In this document: piece after piece, positions 10,101 through 20,365 of the stretch
How the letters are laid out: every line of letters starts with the position of its first letter
How positions within the stretch are numbered: the stretch's first letter is position 1
Source: Prostheceraeus crozeri
Lineage: Eukaryota; Platyhelminthes; Polycladida; Euryleptidae
Reading direction: 5' to 3'
Assembly (NCBI GenBank): GCA_907163375.1
Contig: CAJQUW010009331.1
Location: forward strand, 62,001 to 126,000
Length of the DNA stretch: 64,000 bases
Translations under genes and position numbers: made by a program
Notes under the pieces: model-generated
Database searches by the model: none
What the model was told of the DNA's origin: nothing
Seen by the model: only the letters and a program-made list of their open reading frames with translations

Positions 10101-13100
10101 GAAAGTATCTACGACAAAGAGTGACGACAACTTTCTAATGCTAAGCGTTTTGACTTCATAGACAGGGGTGCATGAGCATGATAGGAAATGATCTGAAGAC
10201 ATTCCATGCCAGAAATTATGGCTCTAGACGTAGTACTTTTCAGTTGTTAAAAGAAAGCATAGAAAATTTCCTTTTTGCCAAAAACTACAGTTTGCGTCCC
10301 ACTTGATTAACATGTGTTTTTCCTTGAGCCTGCCTGACAAGAAGAGGACTAGAACTCGGCAGACGCACTGATTCGTAGAGGCATTGGGTGTACATCTGTG
10401 AAAGTCTAATTTTAGGCCACGTTCCCTGCAGAAACTCGTTCTGGTTTGGCTACTCACTGACTATCGGATCAATTGATATCAAAATGGCTGCACTGTTAAT
10501 GAAAAACTGAATTATAGTAATAGTATAATAGTTCGATAATGGACGGATCGGAATCACTGTCCTATATATTTGGGAAGGGGGAAATATAGCAAAGTAGGTT
10601 ACATCGGGATATATTAGTGGCCCAGTGTTTCATTCTGATTATCCCTACCCAGGTTCTATTGGAAGTCTGGATTGTAATAGAAGAAATGCGGAGACTCATG
10701 AAATGGAAAATCAGAGTAACATAATTTCTCAAGGTGCAGGATGGACTGCAAGTAAATCGTCCTTTTTTCGTTTATGGATCAATACTATCTTATGTCATCT
10801 TAAGATTGGAGGGCTCCAGTGAGTGGCAAGAACGAATTTGAAAGCCTCGATGAAGAAGAAAACGGTTGTAGGAACCGACTAAAATATGGTGATATGGCGA
10901 AGAGAGGAAGTTCTTTCCGGAGGATGGTGCTGAATAACACGAAATAAGGCACTTCATCATTAATGGTCAAGAGCTTCGTCATTGATCGCAATTTCTAAAA
11001 TCAAAAGTCATGATCTTAAATCAATGATGAATCCTATTAATAATATGGGCATCTGCAATCATTAGTAGGCCTACAAGTCTCTGACATCATAATTTGAAAG
11101 TTTGGTCAACGGTCAACAGTCAGCATCGAATTTTGATGTCGGACATTAAACATTTTACAAAGTTTTGTGTTTTACTAAGCATACATGTAAACTTTCCTAT
11201 TGAGAAAAGAGACATTTCTTATTTGAAACATTAGTGCTTTGCGCCAACTTTGATCGTAAATCTGTGTTTTGTTTGCTTCTGGCTTAAGTTTGAGAATGCA
11301 TTCATTAAAAGTTGTAGTAATAAGGAAAATGTGTAAGTTGAACATTCTTGAGACATCGTTGAAGCGGGATTGCAGATCGACAATAGCGTCTGTTTTCCAA
11401 GTCTATTTCGCAAACTTAAGCAAAAAAAACGCGGGCTACAGATCAGTCGAAGACATACTTACTTAGCTACTTATACATGTGTGCTTGATGATGTCGAGCA
11501 ATATTATGGATCGCAGACGCACCGCCAGCGTTGAGTATCATTCACGTTAACTGGTTTGAGACATGTATTTTGAAAATGCTTCAGATCAAAGGATATCAAG
11601 TTATCATAGAAGTTTAATCTAGAAGAGCTAGCTATCCATTGTTCAGTTTCTATCCAAAATTCATGACCTTAAAATTTCAAGTTATCAGCTGTTTTGAAAG
11701 ATGAAAATCCGACTGATGATCTTCCGGAATGACCCTAAGTATTCATGTACAAATTTTGCTGCAAAAGTAATCAAAACATCGATATTGAGCTCAGTGTTCT
11801 GCAAGCGCATTGAAACAAATGGCATGTAAAATGGTTGGCCGCACCGTACGATCCATACAATACATAGAAATGCAGAATGCATGGACCCTTAAATGCATGT
11901 TCAACCCTCAAATCTTGGGGATAATGAACGAGGAGTAAGTAAGCATGGCACACCTACAAGTAATAGACCAATTATTATTCAGTTCGAAAACAACTATCAC
12001 AATAAGAAGAAGGCAGGACGCTAATTGAAGGACTGAATTGTACTGCTGTCGTACACTTCATCTTTATCCAATAGTAATAAGCTTACTCATTGAAATTATC
12101 AACTCACTTGCGAAATTTGATCTACCAATTCCTCTTGAAGACCGCGCAACTCATGTATGTAGCTGAATAAAGAGAAGTTCTCATCCTCGCGCTCACGGAA
12201 TACGTTAATGATACCTTCTGTTTCATCTTCTTGTGTCAAATGGGTGATCTGTTGAAATGCCATTTCATAAGATTCTGCTGAATCCATATGGGCCTCTCTT
12301 TTCTCCGTTGCTTCCTTCGCTTTTTTCGCCTTCCAAGCGACTAGTTGAGGATCCTCTTTCCGCTCTGCTGATTTACTGGTCATAAATTCTGATAACTTGC
12401 GTTCATGATCAATCTCGCGAATTAATTCCTTCATTTCAGCGTTATGAGTGACTGAATCCTTCTGAGATTTCTCTTTCAATGCCGTCATTCGAGCTTGTGA
12501 CTCCTCCCTAAAAATGCAAGAACGCGATGAATTGATTAAGCCTGCGATTAAAGAATTTCTTGTTCACATTCTGCTTCAGAGAAATATTGAACGCTTTCCA
12601 GAACATTTGAAGTTTATACAACAACTGAATTCAATTTTAATTTAGCCACTCCTTGTCGGTGAGGAGTATCTTCAACTCTGAGTCGAGCGAGTCTGGGAAA
12701 TAAATTCATACCGATCCATTGCCGGGCAGATAAATGCCAACAGATCCATAGTTGGATAAATGAATTCTAACCGAGAACGAGTCCGTTAAGCATTAGTGAC
12801 GTTCGGTTAATAGTCCGGCAGCCAGAACGAGTTTCTGCAGGGAATGAGATGGAAAAGCAGACTTTCACAGAATGATGTGCACCCTATACCTACTACGAAT
12901 CTGCACGTCTGCGAGTTCAACTTGGTTCCTCTTCTTGTCGGAGAGGATGAAAGAAAAACACGTAAAATGGGACGCAGATTGTAGTTTTTGGGTCAAATAA
13001 AATTTTCTATGTTTTCTCTTATTAACTGAAAAGTACTAAGTCTAGAGCCACAATTTTTTGACGCGGAATGTCCTCAAGTCATTTCTTGCAATTTTCAGAA

Positions 13101-16100
13101 ACAAGTCTCCTAATGTCGGCAAAAGCGGACATTTTGATCAATTTTATCCACATTTTGTCAAATTCTCTTATGCATAACCGGTCAGAAACGTGATAATATC
13201 ACATTTTCATGAGAGGAAATGACTTGAAGACATACTATGCCAAAAACTATGACTCTAGACTTAATTAACGAGAGAAAACGTAGATAATGTCATTTGAACA
13301 AATACTGCAATTATGTCTTTCTGTGATCCTGTCTGACAAGAGGAACCAAACAGAACTCTGCAGACGGGCAGATTCGTAGTAGTCAAAGGGAGTACATAAT
13401 TCTGTGAAAATCTCATTTTCGGCCTCATTCCCTGAAGAAGCTCGTTCTGACTGCCGGACTATAAGGTTCTATAAGTTCGGAATACTACTGGTTTCCTAGA
13501 ACATGCCAAGAAGCTAACGATCGAGGTGATGAGATTATTTAGCACCGGTGTTACGATATTCAGTTTCCCTCAGTTTTATTTCCTATCGGAAATTGTTATC
13601 TTGATTTTATATTCGTATTAGGAAAAAGAGTCCTTGGTCTCATCTTCCTAGTAGGAAACTTAAAACCGTAACATATACACGGTTTCCGTAGTATGCATTT
13701 TCCGCTTTCTCTTTTTTTTACAGAGGGGGAAAATGTATAGGCTGACTTTAACAAACTTTTTTAAACCAGCAAAGTCAATAGGAAAATGAAGGAGACTAGG
13801 AAAATAAAGTAGGGCACAAGGAGCATGGTTAAAATTTCCGATCAGAAAATGTAAAAGAGCTTAGATTTTCCGGTAGGAAACTGAAGCAGAGGGAGAGCGA
13901 GTACTGTAACACCGGTGCGAGAATAGGGCACACATCAGCCTAAATGAGAATTTTCGCATCAGCAGCATGTTTATCAAAGTAATAATGACGCTTGCATTTT
14001 CTTATTGAATAAATTGATGATGAAGTAGACTTTATAAAGTTCATTAATCAGTTGTGACTCATGCAGTACTTTGGACTTGCGTAAATCATTGCGCAATTTG
14101 CAAAAATGTCCTTTTAGCAATCTTGAACTGACACTTGTATACACCGAATTCTTGATCTTCAATATCGGCGGTCATTTAGTTTCGTCGAGATCCATTGACT
14201 TTGAGCCAACTCAATTAATTTTGATTAATTATCACTACTACGACAACATAAAAGCTTTCAGCAATCATTCAGTTGAACATCACACAATTAAATAATCGCT
14301 GGTGTGCACTTAGTCTAATACGTTTTCGACAAGATGTAGATCTCTGAGAATACTGATTTGAAGCTATTGTTCGCATATTGATGGTTCAATATGGAAAAAA
14401 ATGATCTTTCTTCCGAGGCCTATTTTTATGCACAATTTAATTATATCAATTGAATGTCCAAAAGCAAGTAAATATGATTTAGGAGTAAAGTTGGCCTAAA
14501 CGTGTTACAATAATGAACACTGCCAATTTTTGATCGCAACTTGATCAAGCGTTTATCATTGGACCGAAGTGTGAAATACTCGTAAATAACGAATGTGTAC
14601 AATGTGGACAGGCTCTGCTTAAACTAATTAATTATAATTTTGAAATGTCTCCTGTCAGGGTCAGAAGCATGATGCATGTAGATAAAATGATATTGTAATG
14701 AAAATCAACTCACCTCACATGAAATGCTTGCGTAGTTGTTTCGATCAGTTCTGCATTTTGTCGACGAAGCTCTGTTAGTGTTTTGTCCAACTTTTTGTAG
14801 ATCACGTCAAATCTTGCCCTTTCGATTCTGAGATGATCGATTTTTGAACGAATTTCTGATAATGAAAATTAAATGAAAACCTATCAATTATTAAGGAAAA
14901 GCATGTTGTAAATATATTGACAGCAACACATACATGCACGAATATATTAATACGAATATATCAATTATTAAGGAAAAGCATGTTGTAAATATATTGACAT
15001 CAACACATACATGCACGAATATATTCAAATTTTACTTTTCAAATCCCGATTGGAATTGATGCAGAAATCCTGCAGCGCAACAAGTTCTAGTACTGCAACG
15101 CCACGTAGCAAATTTAAACAAAGAGAAAAGTTTTTACCTTGCATTTTGTCAAATGCTTTGATATCGAAGCAATCTAAGCAGTCGAGAAAATCAAGAAGCC
15201 CTGTAAAGTGACTATTTCTAAATAGGTCTAGTCAACACCCTACACATGCCAAATGAGCTGAAAATAAACAAAAAATTAAAGTATGATGCTCGGAAAATAT
15301 AAAAGAGAATCTCTATTGATGGACACAAAATTAAGTTGCTGTAGTTAGAACGTCCAAAAAGCAGATTCAGTCTATTTTCGGTCTTCATGAAGTCGGTTTA
15401 GGATAGCATGCACGCTGCGGCAGAAGCAATGTGCGTGTATTCGTACGTTTTCGACTGAAGGGTGAGTTTGCGTCCAATCCTGGGCAATCGTTGCGGCGGT
15501 CAATGGCATGGAGGAGTCTATTGGAGGCAGATGCCAGCTTCGCACGAAGCACAAGGATTTCCTGGCTTTACACGGCTCTGGAGGCATCATGCCGTCCCAT
15601 TGCGCTGTAAAATAATTCCACTATCACCTCGGGACCCAACCTCGACGATGCCAATTACTACAAGTAGAGCGTGACTTGTCACGTATCGAATGCAAACTAA
15701 GAACAACGCTGAAGTAATTTTTTAATCAGCATTGTAATGGAAACCCTACTTATAACACTTTGCGGCGTTGTGTTCAGTCACCTTTCGCCAGCAAATAGTC
15801 ATCTGCAGCAAATACTATTGCACGAGTAGTATCAGTCAAAAGACCGTGATTAAGAGTATTTTTTTCTAGCCTTTTATTTTTAGCCATTAATTAAACTGAT
15901 TTAATTACATAAAGAGAGAAAAGGACTTAAGTCTTCACGCCGTGCGCATATATTTGAGCTCAGCTATAACGTTACGCAACCAATTATTCATCAACAGCTG
16001 CTGCCGTATCTCGAGACTACAATTATTCTAGCGCTCCGACCAATTCTTTGTGTAGGCCTACAGAAAGACACCATAGAAACACTCATTTTACCGTGGAATT

Positions 16101-19100
16101 GATTTACTTATTGATTTTGTAACTTTATTAAGTGCAATAAGCATTGCATCAAATGTATTCTGACGTTTCCATTTGTCATGAGTCGGCGAAAGGCCATGCG
16201 GAATAAGACAAAATATGAAAGAAAAGAATAGTTTTTCTTTTCTATTACGTAACAATTTCACAAAATCCACCGGACGGAATCCACCAGGGATACATCTACT
16301 CCAATAAGGTTTCAAATTAATATTATAGCAGTGGATGGAGGCGGTCAATATCAGAGTTGGACGAAGGTCGAGATTTTCGGTCAAGTTAAGTCTATTCATA
16401 AAAGTGGGACACATTTGTATTTAAACCAGGGCTGCGAAAGCGACTGATTTTTATTCTCCTCCGCTTCCAATTATTGGAGACCGAACATGGGCTACACACC
16501 TCCCAATTTCGAGCCACCTTGTCTTCATTTTCCACTTTTTTCGAGTTAGGCCGATAGGTTCTGACGTTAACGCTTCGCAGTCTCACGAACTTGTCAGTCG
16601 TAAACCCTAACTGACTTGTTCGCGTTTTTTTGAAGTGCCAAAAAGTCGAATATTTTTCAAATTTATTGAAAATTTTGACCTTTTGGAAATTGTGAAATAA
16701 AAACGTCTTATTTTCCCAACACGTGTGTAGTAAAAAGATATTAAACGACCAAGAGTGTTTGAGAATGCTACAATGAAATTGCCTCAAGACACACCAATCT
16801 GCATTGTGTAAAGTTGTCATTGATAAGATGATACTGAGGCTTTCTGATTTCGAATGCCAATATTCATCATAATGAGAAAATTAGAAGTAACTACATTTAA
16901 TAATACAGGTGCCAATTTGTAATTATGTGTAATAGGGCGAGCACTAAATATGACAACTACTGCTTAACTCATATCAAGACTTAAGGTCAAACGTCAGAAG
17001 TGCCCTGCCTCGCCCTGACACGTGAATTGCGTCAGTCACTAGTATCATGATACTTTCGGAAGCGGAAGCGATCGTCGGCCATCCGCTTCCAATGAAAACG
17101 ATCGCTTCCGCTTCCACACCTATGATTTAAACATGGAAAAGCTATGTAGGCGATGTTGGCTTATATTACAAAGCGGCTTGTTTGTTTTTGTGCGCTTTTA
17201 AATGCTCTTATAATAATAATAAAATAGAAATCCAGATCTAAACATCAATCACGATCTGGACAGTTGAGAGGTGTCAAGCTTATAGAATCATAAATGATAA
17301 ACACAATACGCTATTCATTGATATCATTTATTGCAAATTGAAATTTCACGGTTTGACTCAAGATACTTGTTGAACTTCGATTCTCCGCTGGTGGTCAATA
17401 ATACCGGCAGTTACATGTACATAATGACTTAATTTGTATTCATTGATTTTTATTGCTATGACAACTGATGTGTGCTGGCCGCTCGCAAGCGCCTGTAGCT
17501 CAGTTGACTAGAGCAACAGGTCTAGATAACCTGGTTTGGTCGTGGGTTTCAGTCTTGCATGGCATTAAAAGTCTTTCCCATGATGTTGTAAATTACTGGA
17601 CATCGAGGTAATGTGTCTGTACATTAACTTAATTCAGTCGATAGCTTGAATGACGGTGCAACACCGAAGCTGGCTGAATATTCTGTCGACTTCGAAATTA
17701 AATCGACTACATATTTAGTCGGTCGGGCTGCATATTCTTCCGGCGGAAAATTGAATCAGCTTGATACTAAATAGGTAGAATTTTGCTATCGATCACAGCC
17801 AATGTCCAAAGCACACTCCGTCGCTTCACTTTATGCATCTTTACTGGACGCATCGCATCACATCGTATTAAGAGACACGAGACAGCGCATCAGATCTCTT
17901 GCACAAATAAGGAGTGAGATTTCCCTGATTTTTTGGTCCGGGCTAAAACTGGGCCCGATGCAGTGTTCACTTTTCAGACCTGGCCCGGTCGGTGATTTTC
18001 AAATCAAAGATCCGGACACGCCTAATCCAAAACATGCAACCATTTGTATGCAGATGCAAATCATACTTGAATAATGAAATGCCATATTTCAAGACTATCT
18101 AAAAATGTCTTTGCGTTCAGGAATAAGGCAAATGAAAGAATATTGATAAACTCAAATGCGTAACCATCCGCAAAATTTTTTTTCATTAATGTAATTAGTG
18201 TGCGTATTCATATTCATAAGTACACGTGTTTGAAATATGCAAATGTGGTATTTTCAAACCGCAATTATGACTCACGCCCGCAACGGAAATTGACATGTTA
18301 TCAATGACGCATCCCACCAATAGCATACTGTGAAACTGATGCAATATCTCACAGAAGTCGTTTTTGTGCCTTGTTCGGTACAAAACACGCTAAAGAAACC
18401 TTTGTATCCATTTACTGAATCATTCTTAGGGGAAGAGTATGCATGTGTTTCAGGTAGGCTCAAATCCTAGCTTTCAATGTTAAGCGATATTAGCGTTCGT
18501 CATGATAGACATGATAAATTGAACTCAATTGCGTACCAACACAATATAAAAGAAACTTCAAGCTTCGATCGGGCGGCTCCAACTGTGCGAAAAGCAGCTA
18601 TATCAGAATGAGCAATATTTTATCTTTTTTGCAATAATGATGAAAATCTTTCGTGACATCTTTTTAAGCTCACCTTGATTCTTAGTCAACATAATGTTGT
18701 ATTTCTTATTGGTGTTCTCTAAACGGATTTCCAAACGATCAATTTTATGTTGCGCTTTTACTATTTTTTCAGTATCTGAGTTTATACCGTAACCATTTGC
18801 TTTGTATTCTTTGATTTGATCTTCTGCTTCTCTTACTTGGGCGTCCAACTGTTGTTGTGAAATTTTCTGTTCTGTAATCTGATTTTCAACCCAGTCTTTG
18901 TTATCAGCGATATTCGCCAAATCTTCGCAATGTCGCTCATCTTTTCGCTGATTAGCAATAGATCCAGCTTGCTTTAAATCTTCCATCAGTTGAGCCTTTT
19001 CAGCTTCTAAAGCTGCTATTTCCGACCTTTGCTTGGAAATCAGTTTTTGAGATTCTGCACTATATGCCTGTCTATCACTTTGCATAACTCGATACTGTGT

Positions 19101-19163
19101 AAGAAGGCTGGTATATTCAGCTTGCTTTTCAGCAAGACTTTCCTCGAATTCATTTTCTGATCT
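6844..19163 (-). CDS. ODAD1/CCDC63-like: Outer dynein arm docking complex protein, ODAD1/CCDC63-like (five exons, 5' end missing)
   Basis: Coiled-coil protein of the axonemal docking complex that attaches outer dynein arms to doublet microtubules. Exons in transcript order are 19163-18674, 14855-14714, 12507-12108, 9799-9560 and 7185-6844. Each boundary has AG/GT and the phases agree (0, 1, 2, 0, 0), giving 537 codons plus TGA. Family landmarks are QYRVMQSDRQAYSAESQ near the start, IDHLRIERARFDVIYKKL, REESQARMTALKEK, SAESYEMAFQQITHLTQ, a REREDENFSLFSYIHEL block and a C-terminal EYLRLVEVRMVELL. Length and order match CCDC114/CCDC63 proteins except for the missing first residues. I cannot separate the two paralogues. 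No ATG exon is evident before the TFIIF-like fragment and palindrome at 20322, so the 5' end may lie beyond or may have been displaced. Confidence 0.88.
7186..9559. other. Intron of the ODAD1-like gene, including one MITE
   Basis: AT-rich sequence without supported coding potential; the short ORFs at 7406-7778 have no recognisable features. The only structure I see is the hairpin MITE at 9286-9453. Confidence 0.7.
9286..9453. mobile_element. Hairpin MITE, about 168 bp
   Basis: An imperfect inverted repeat: the left arm (gacaaataatcaatagtta through gccggtctggcgg) pairs with the right arm (acggtcagaccgcgaaat through aactattgattgtc), with a short AT-rich loop carrying CAGCTG on both sides. There is no ORF. 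Terminal duplications are not clear. Confidence 0.65.
9560..9799 (-). CDS. ODAD1/CCDC63-like exon 4
   Basis: The acceptor is ttgctatttcag and the donor ACGAAG|GTGAGG, with phase 0 at both ends (240 bp, 80 codons). It encodes coiled coil continuing into SLLEMLMTDIKSLFELVGAD, matching the position of the IxxLFxxIGCD-type segment of the family. Confidence 0.88.
9800..12107. other. Intron of the ODAD1-like gene
   Basis: Non-coding. It holds a half copy of the CCGGCAG foldback family at about 10185-10455. The other small ORFs here show no domain or codon signal I can support. Confidence 0.65.
10185..10455 (-). repeat. Half copy of the CCGGCAG foldback family
   Basis: Shares with the complete element at 12811-13461 the landmarks aggaaatgatctgaagacat, ttatggctctaga, tgcgtcccac, ctgcctgacaagaagagga, cgattcgtag-type spacing and ctgcagaaactcgttctg. 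Only one arm is present and the terminal CCGGACTA is lost. Confidence 0.65.
12108..12507 (-). CDS. ODAD1/CCDC63-like exon 3
   Basis: The acceptor is gcatttttag and the donor is CGCAA|GTGAGTT. The 400-bp exon encodes REESQARMTALKEKSQKDS, a charged linker rich in Lys/Glu (WKAKKAKEATEKREA), SYEMAFQQIT and the NFSLFSYIHELRGLQEEL block, the best conserved part of the family. Confidence 0.9.
12811..13461. mobile_element. Foldback element with TAA target duplication
   Basis: The element begins TAGTCCGGCAG and ends CTGCCGGACTA, flanked by TAA at 12808-12810 and 13462-13464. The two halves are long, diverged inverted repeats of about 300 bp that meet near 13200. A 3-bp TAA/TTA duplication suggests PIF/Harbinger-type mobilisation. 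It has no coding region. Related copies are at 10185, in both arms of palindrome 2 (39677 and 47060), and at 49070-49905. Confidence 0.75.
13542..13918. mobile_element. MITE with 13-bp perfect TIRs
   Basis: The perfect inverted ends are GCACCGGTGTTAC (13542-13554) and its complement (13906-13918), with a second inner inverted pair around cagtttcc/ggaaactg. No convincing target duplication is visible. A related terminus, gcaccggtgg, occurs alone at 51069. Confidence 0.65.
14714..14855 (-). CDS. ODAD1/CCDC63-like exon 2
   Basis: Too short and spliced to stand out as an ORF. The acceptor is ttttcattatcag and the donor CATGTGAG|GTGAGTT. It encodes EIRSKIDHLRIERARFDVI followed by YKKLDKTLTELRRQNAEL, the conserved ERxxFDxIYKKL block of the family. 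Confidence 0.88.
14883..15025 (+). repeat. Tandem duplication, about 77-bp unit
   Basis: Two almost identical units containing atcaattattaaggaaaagc, atgttgtaaatatattgaca and acacatacatgcacgaatat lie head to tail inside an intron of the ODAD1-like gene. They differ at very few positions, which suggests a recent event. Confidence 0.85.
16427..17124. mobile_element. Small non-autonomous hAT element, 698 bp
   Basis: The ends are CAGGGCTGCGAAAGCG on the left and, on the opposite strand, CATAGGTGTGGAAGCGGAAG on the right. It is flanked by a perfect 8-bp duplication, ATTTAAAC, at 16419-16426 and 17125-17132. Repeated GGAAGCG motifs in both orientations form subterminal repeats (17058-17118). The ORFs inside are short and unrecognised, so it needs a transposase supplied elsewhere. 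Confidence 0.85.
17491..17565 (+). mobile_element. tRNA-derived SINE head
   Basis: GCCTGTAGCTCAGTTGACTA with GAGC resembles a tRNA 5' half including the polymerase III A box (TAGCTCAGTTGA). About 35 bp later GGTTTCAGTCT resembles a degenerate B box. The stems cannot be closed into a good cloverleaf, so this is a SINE head or tRNA relic rather than a working tRNA gene. The body downstream is not recognised. Confidence 0.55.
18674..19163 (-). CDS. ODAD1/CCDC63-like exon 1 of those visible
   Basis: The exon begins after the acceptor ttctattacacag and ends at AATCAAG|GTGAGC. It encodes 163 residues of heptad-rich coiled coil, including EFEESLAEKQAEYTSLL and QHKIDRLEIRLENTNKKYN. The phase-1 end matches the next exon. 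Confidence 0.88.
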
Positions 19164-19536
19164 CTGTGTAATAGAAAATAGCAAAATATTAGAATTATCG
19201 ATTACACCATTCCAGTTGCTGTCATAATTTAGTTGGAACTTTATAGAACAATATGCTTATCGTGCAAATTATACTCTTAGTGTGTGGCAAAGTATTATGA
19301 ATTTGTAACTGCGTCAACTTCATTCAAAATATACCACGAAACGGGGCAGTATAAGGTGTAGTGAAGGAAATAATAATGAAAGTTTACTCAAATAAGTCAC
19401 AATACAGACTTAAATGAAATAAATGTACTTTCATGAAAAATGTGTAAGTATTGTTCATGGAAGGAATGCAATGGAGATCATTCTAGACATAATTCTAGAT
19501 GCAGATGGAATAATTAAATATTGTCTTGAATCTAGA

Positions 19537-19688
19537 GTTGAAAAATGGGAACAGACATGAATAGCCGCCATTTCATCCAGTATCAGTAATCATCAACAGG
19601 CCTAGTTCACATCCCTCAAAATTAACACATCTCTCTACTTAATATTGGATGAAATAGCGGCTATTTAAGTCTGCTCCCACTTTTCAAC
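19537..19688. mobile_element. Hairpin MITE, about 152 bp
   Basis: Terminal arms of about 47 bp (gttgaaaaatgggaacagac with gccgccatttcatcca, against tggatgaaatagcggc with gctcccacttttcaac) are inverted around a 57-bp spacer. It sits between the first visible ODAD1-like exon and the TFIIF-like fragment. Confidence 0.7.
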
Positions 19689-19892
19689 TGGGGATACAAC
19701 TCAATATTCAATGATGTTATTAACACTGTGTTTGCGAAAAGCAACATTTATTGATTACTGCTGGCACAGCAACCTAGATGAAAGTCAGACGTGTGTTAAA
19801 AAGTTCTATGAATTACAGATAAAATTAACTTACAATGCTGACATTCTAAATTGTAGGACACCTAATATCATTAAGAAATTCTTCTTTGTAAG

Positions 19893-20365
19893 AGGTCAGG
19901 CAGAGGCAAAAAAGCTGGTCAGAAGAAGAAAAGGAGTCTTCTGTTGATGGAGATGGATGAATGGATAGACGAGGAAGATGATGACGAAGACGAAAGAGTT
20001 GACCGTAAAGAGACGAGAAATGACGAGGATGATGACAGTGATTCGGGGAAGCGCGGCAAGGGAAAAGAGAAGATGAAGATGACGAGAAGAAGAGCTGGAA
20101 GACAGCTAGACGACTCCAATTCTGAGGAAGAAGACGACAGAGAACTTGGCGACAGAGAGGGAGAGGAAGTCAACTACATGACGCATTCATCATCCGATGA
20201 GGAAAAGCTTAAAGTCAATGATCGTGAAGCAATCCAAGAGGAGAAAGGAGTTGCTGAGGAAGACGCTTTAAAAGGTCTTTTGACCGATGTCAGCAGTGAA
20301 GACGAAAACGAAGAAGAGAAGAGTAGTAACCCTGTGGCAAGCGCAAGTCCAAAAAGTGAAATGCT
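19893..20365 (+). pseudogene. TFIIF alpha-like (RAP74) acidic region fragment
   Basis: General transcription factor IIF alpha subunit has a long acidic middle region. This open stretch carries its landmarks in order: MDEWIDEED, a long Asp/Glu run with basic KRGKGKEKMKMTRRR, GEEVNYMTHSSSDEE (the family has EGxEVDYMSDxSS), and KGVAEEDALKGLLTD, which I recognise from insect TFIIF alpha. Neither the N-terminal dimerisation domain nor the C-terminal winged helix is present. From 20322 the frame continues into sequence shared with both palindromes and then into family A satellite, which ends the ORF. I call it a truncated copy, either an isolated exon or a retrocopy piece. The homology call is good, its status uncertain. 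Confidence 0.7.

Larger units (their letters stand above)
14856..18673. other. Long intron of the ODAD1-like gene with insertions
   Basis: About 3.8 kb. It includes the 77-bp tandem duplication, the small hAT at 16427-17124 and the tRNA-derived SINE at 17491. An ORF at 15372-15590 (-) is compact but unrecognised. The remainder is AT-rich and shows nothing I can support. Confidence 0.6.

Noticed and set aside
15372-15674. Overlapping 70-aa ORFs on both strands as a gene
   Set aside because: Neither has a recognisable motif or splice context, and they lie inside the long ODAD1-like intron.
17491-17565. Functional tRNA gene
   Set aside because: The A box is good but the B box is degenerate and the acceptor and T stems do not pair well; a SINE or tRNA relic fits better.
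19919-20173. Serine-rich 84-aa ORF on the minus strand
   Set aside because: It is the antisense of the Asp/Glu-rich TFIIF-like coding stretch.
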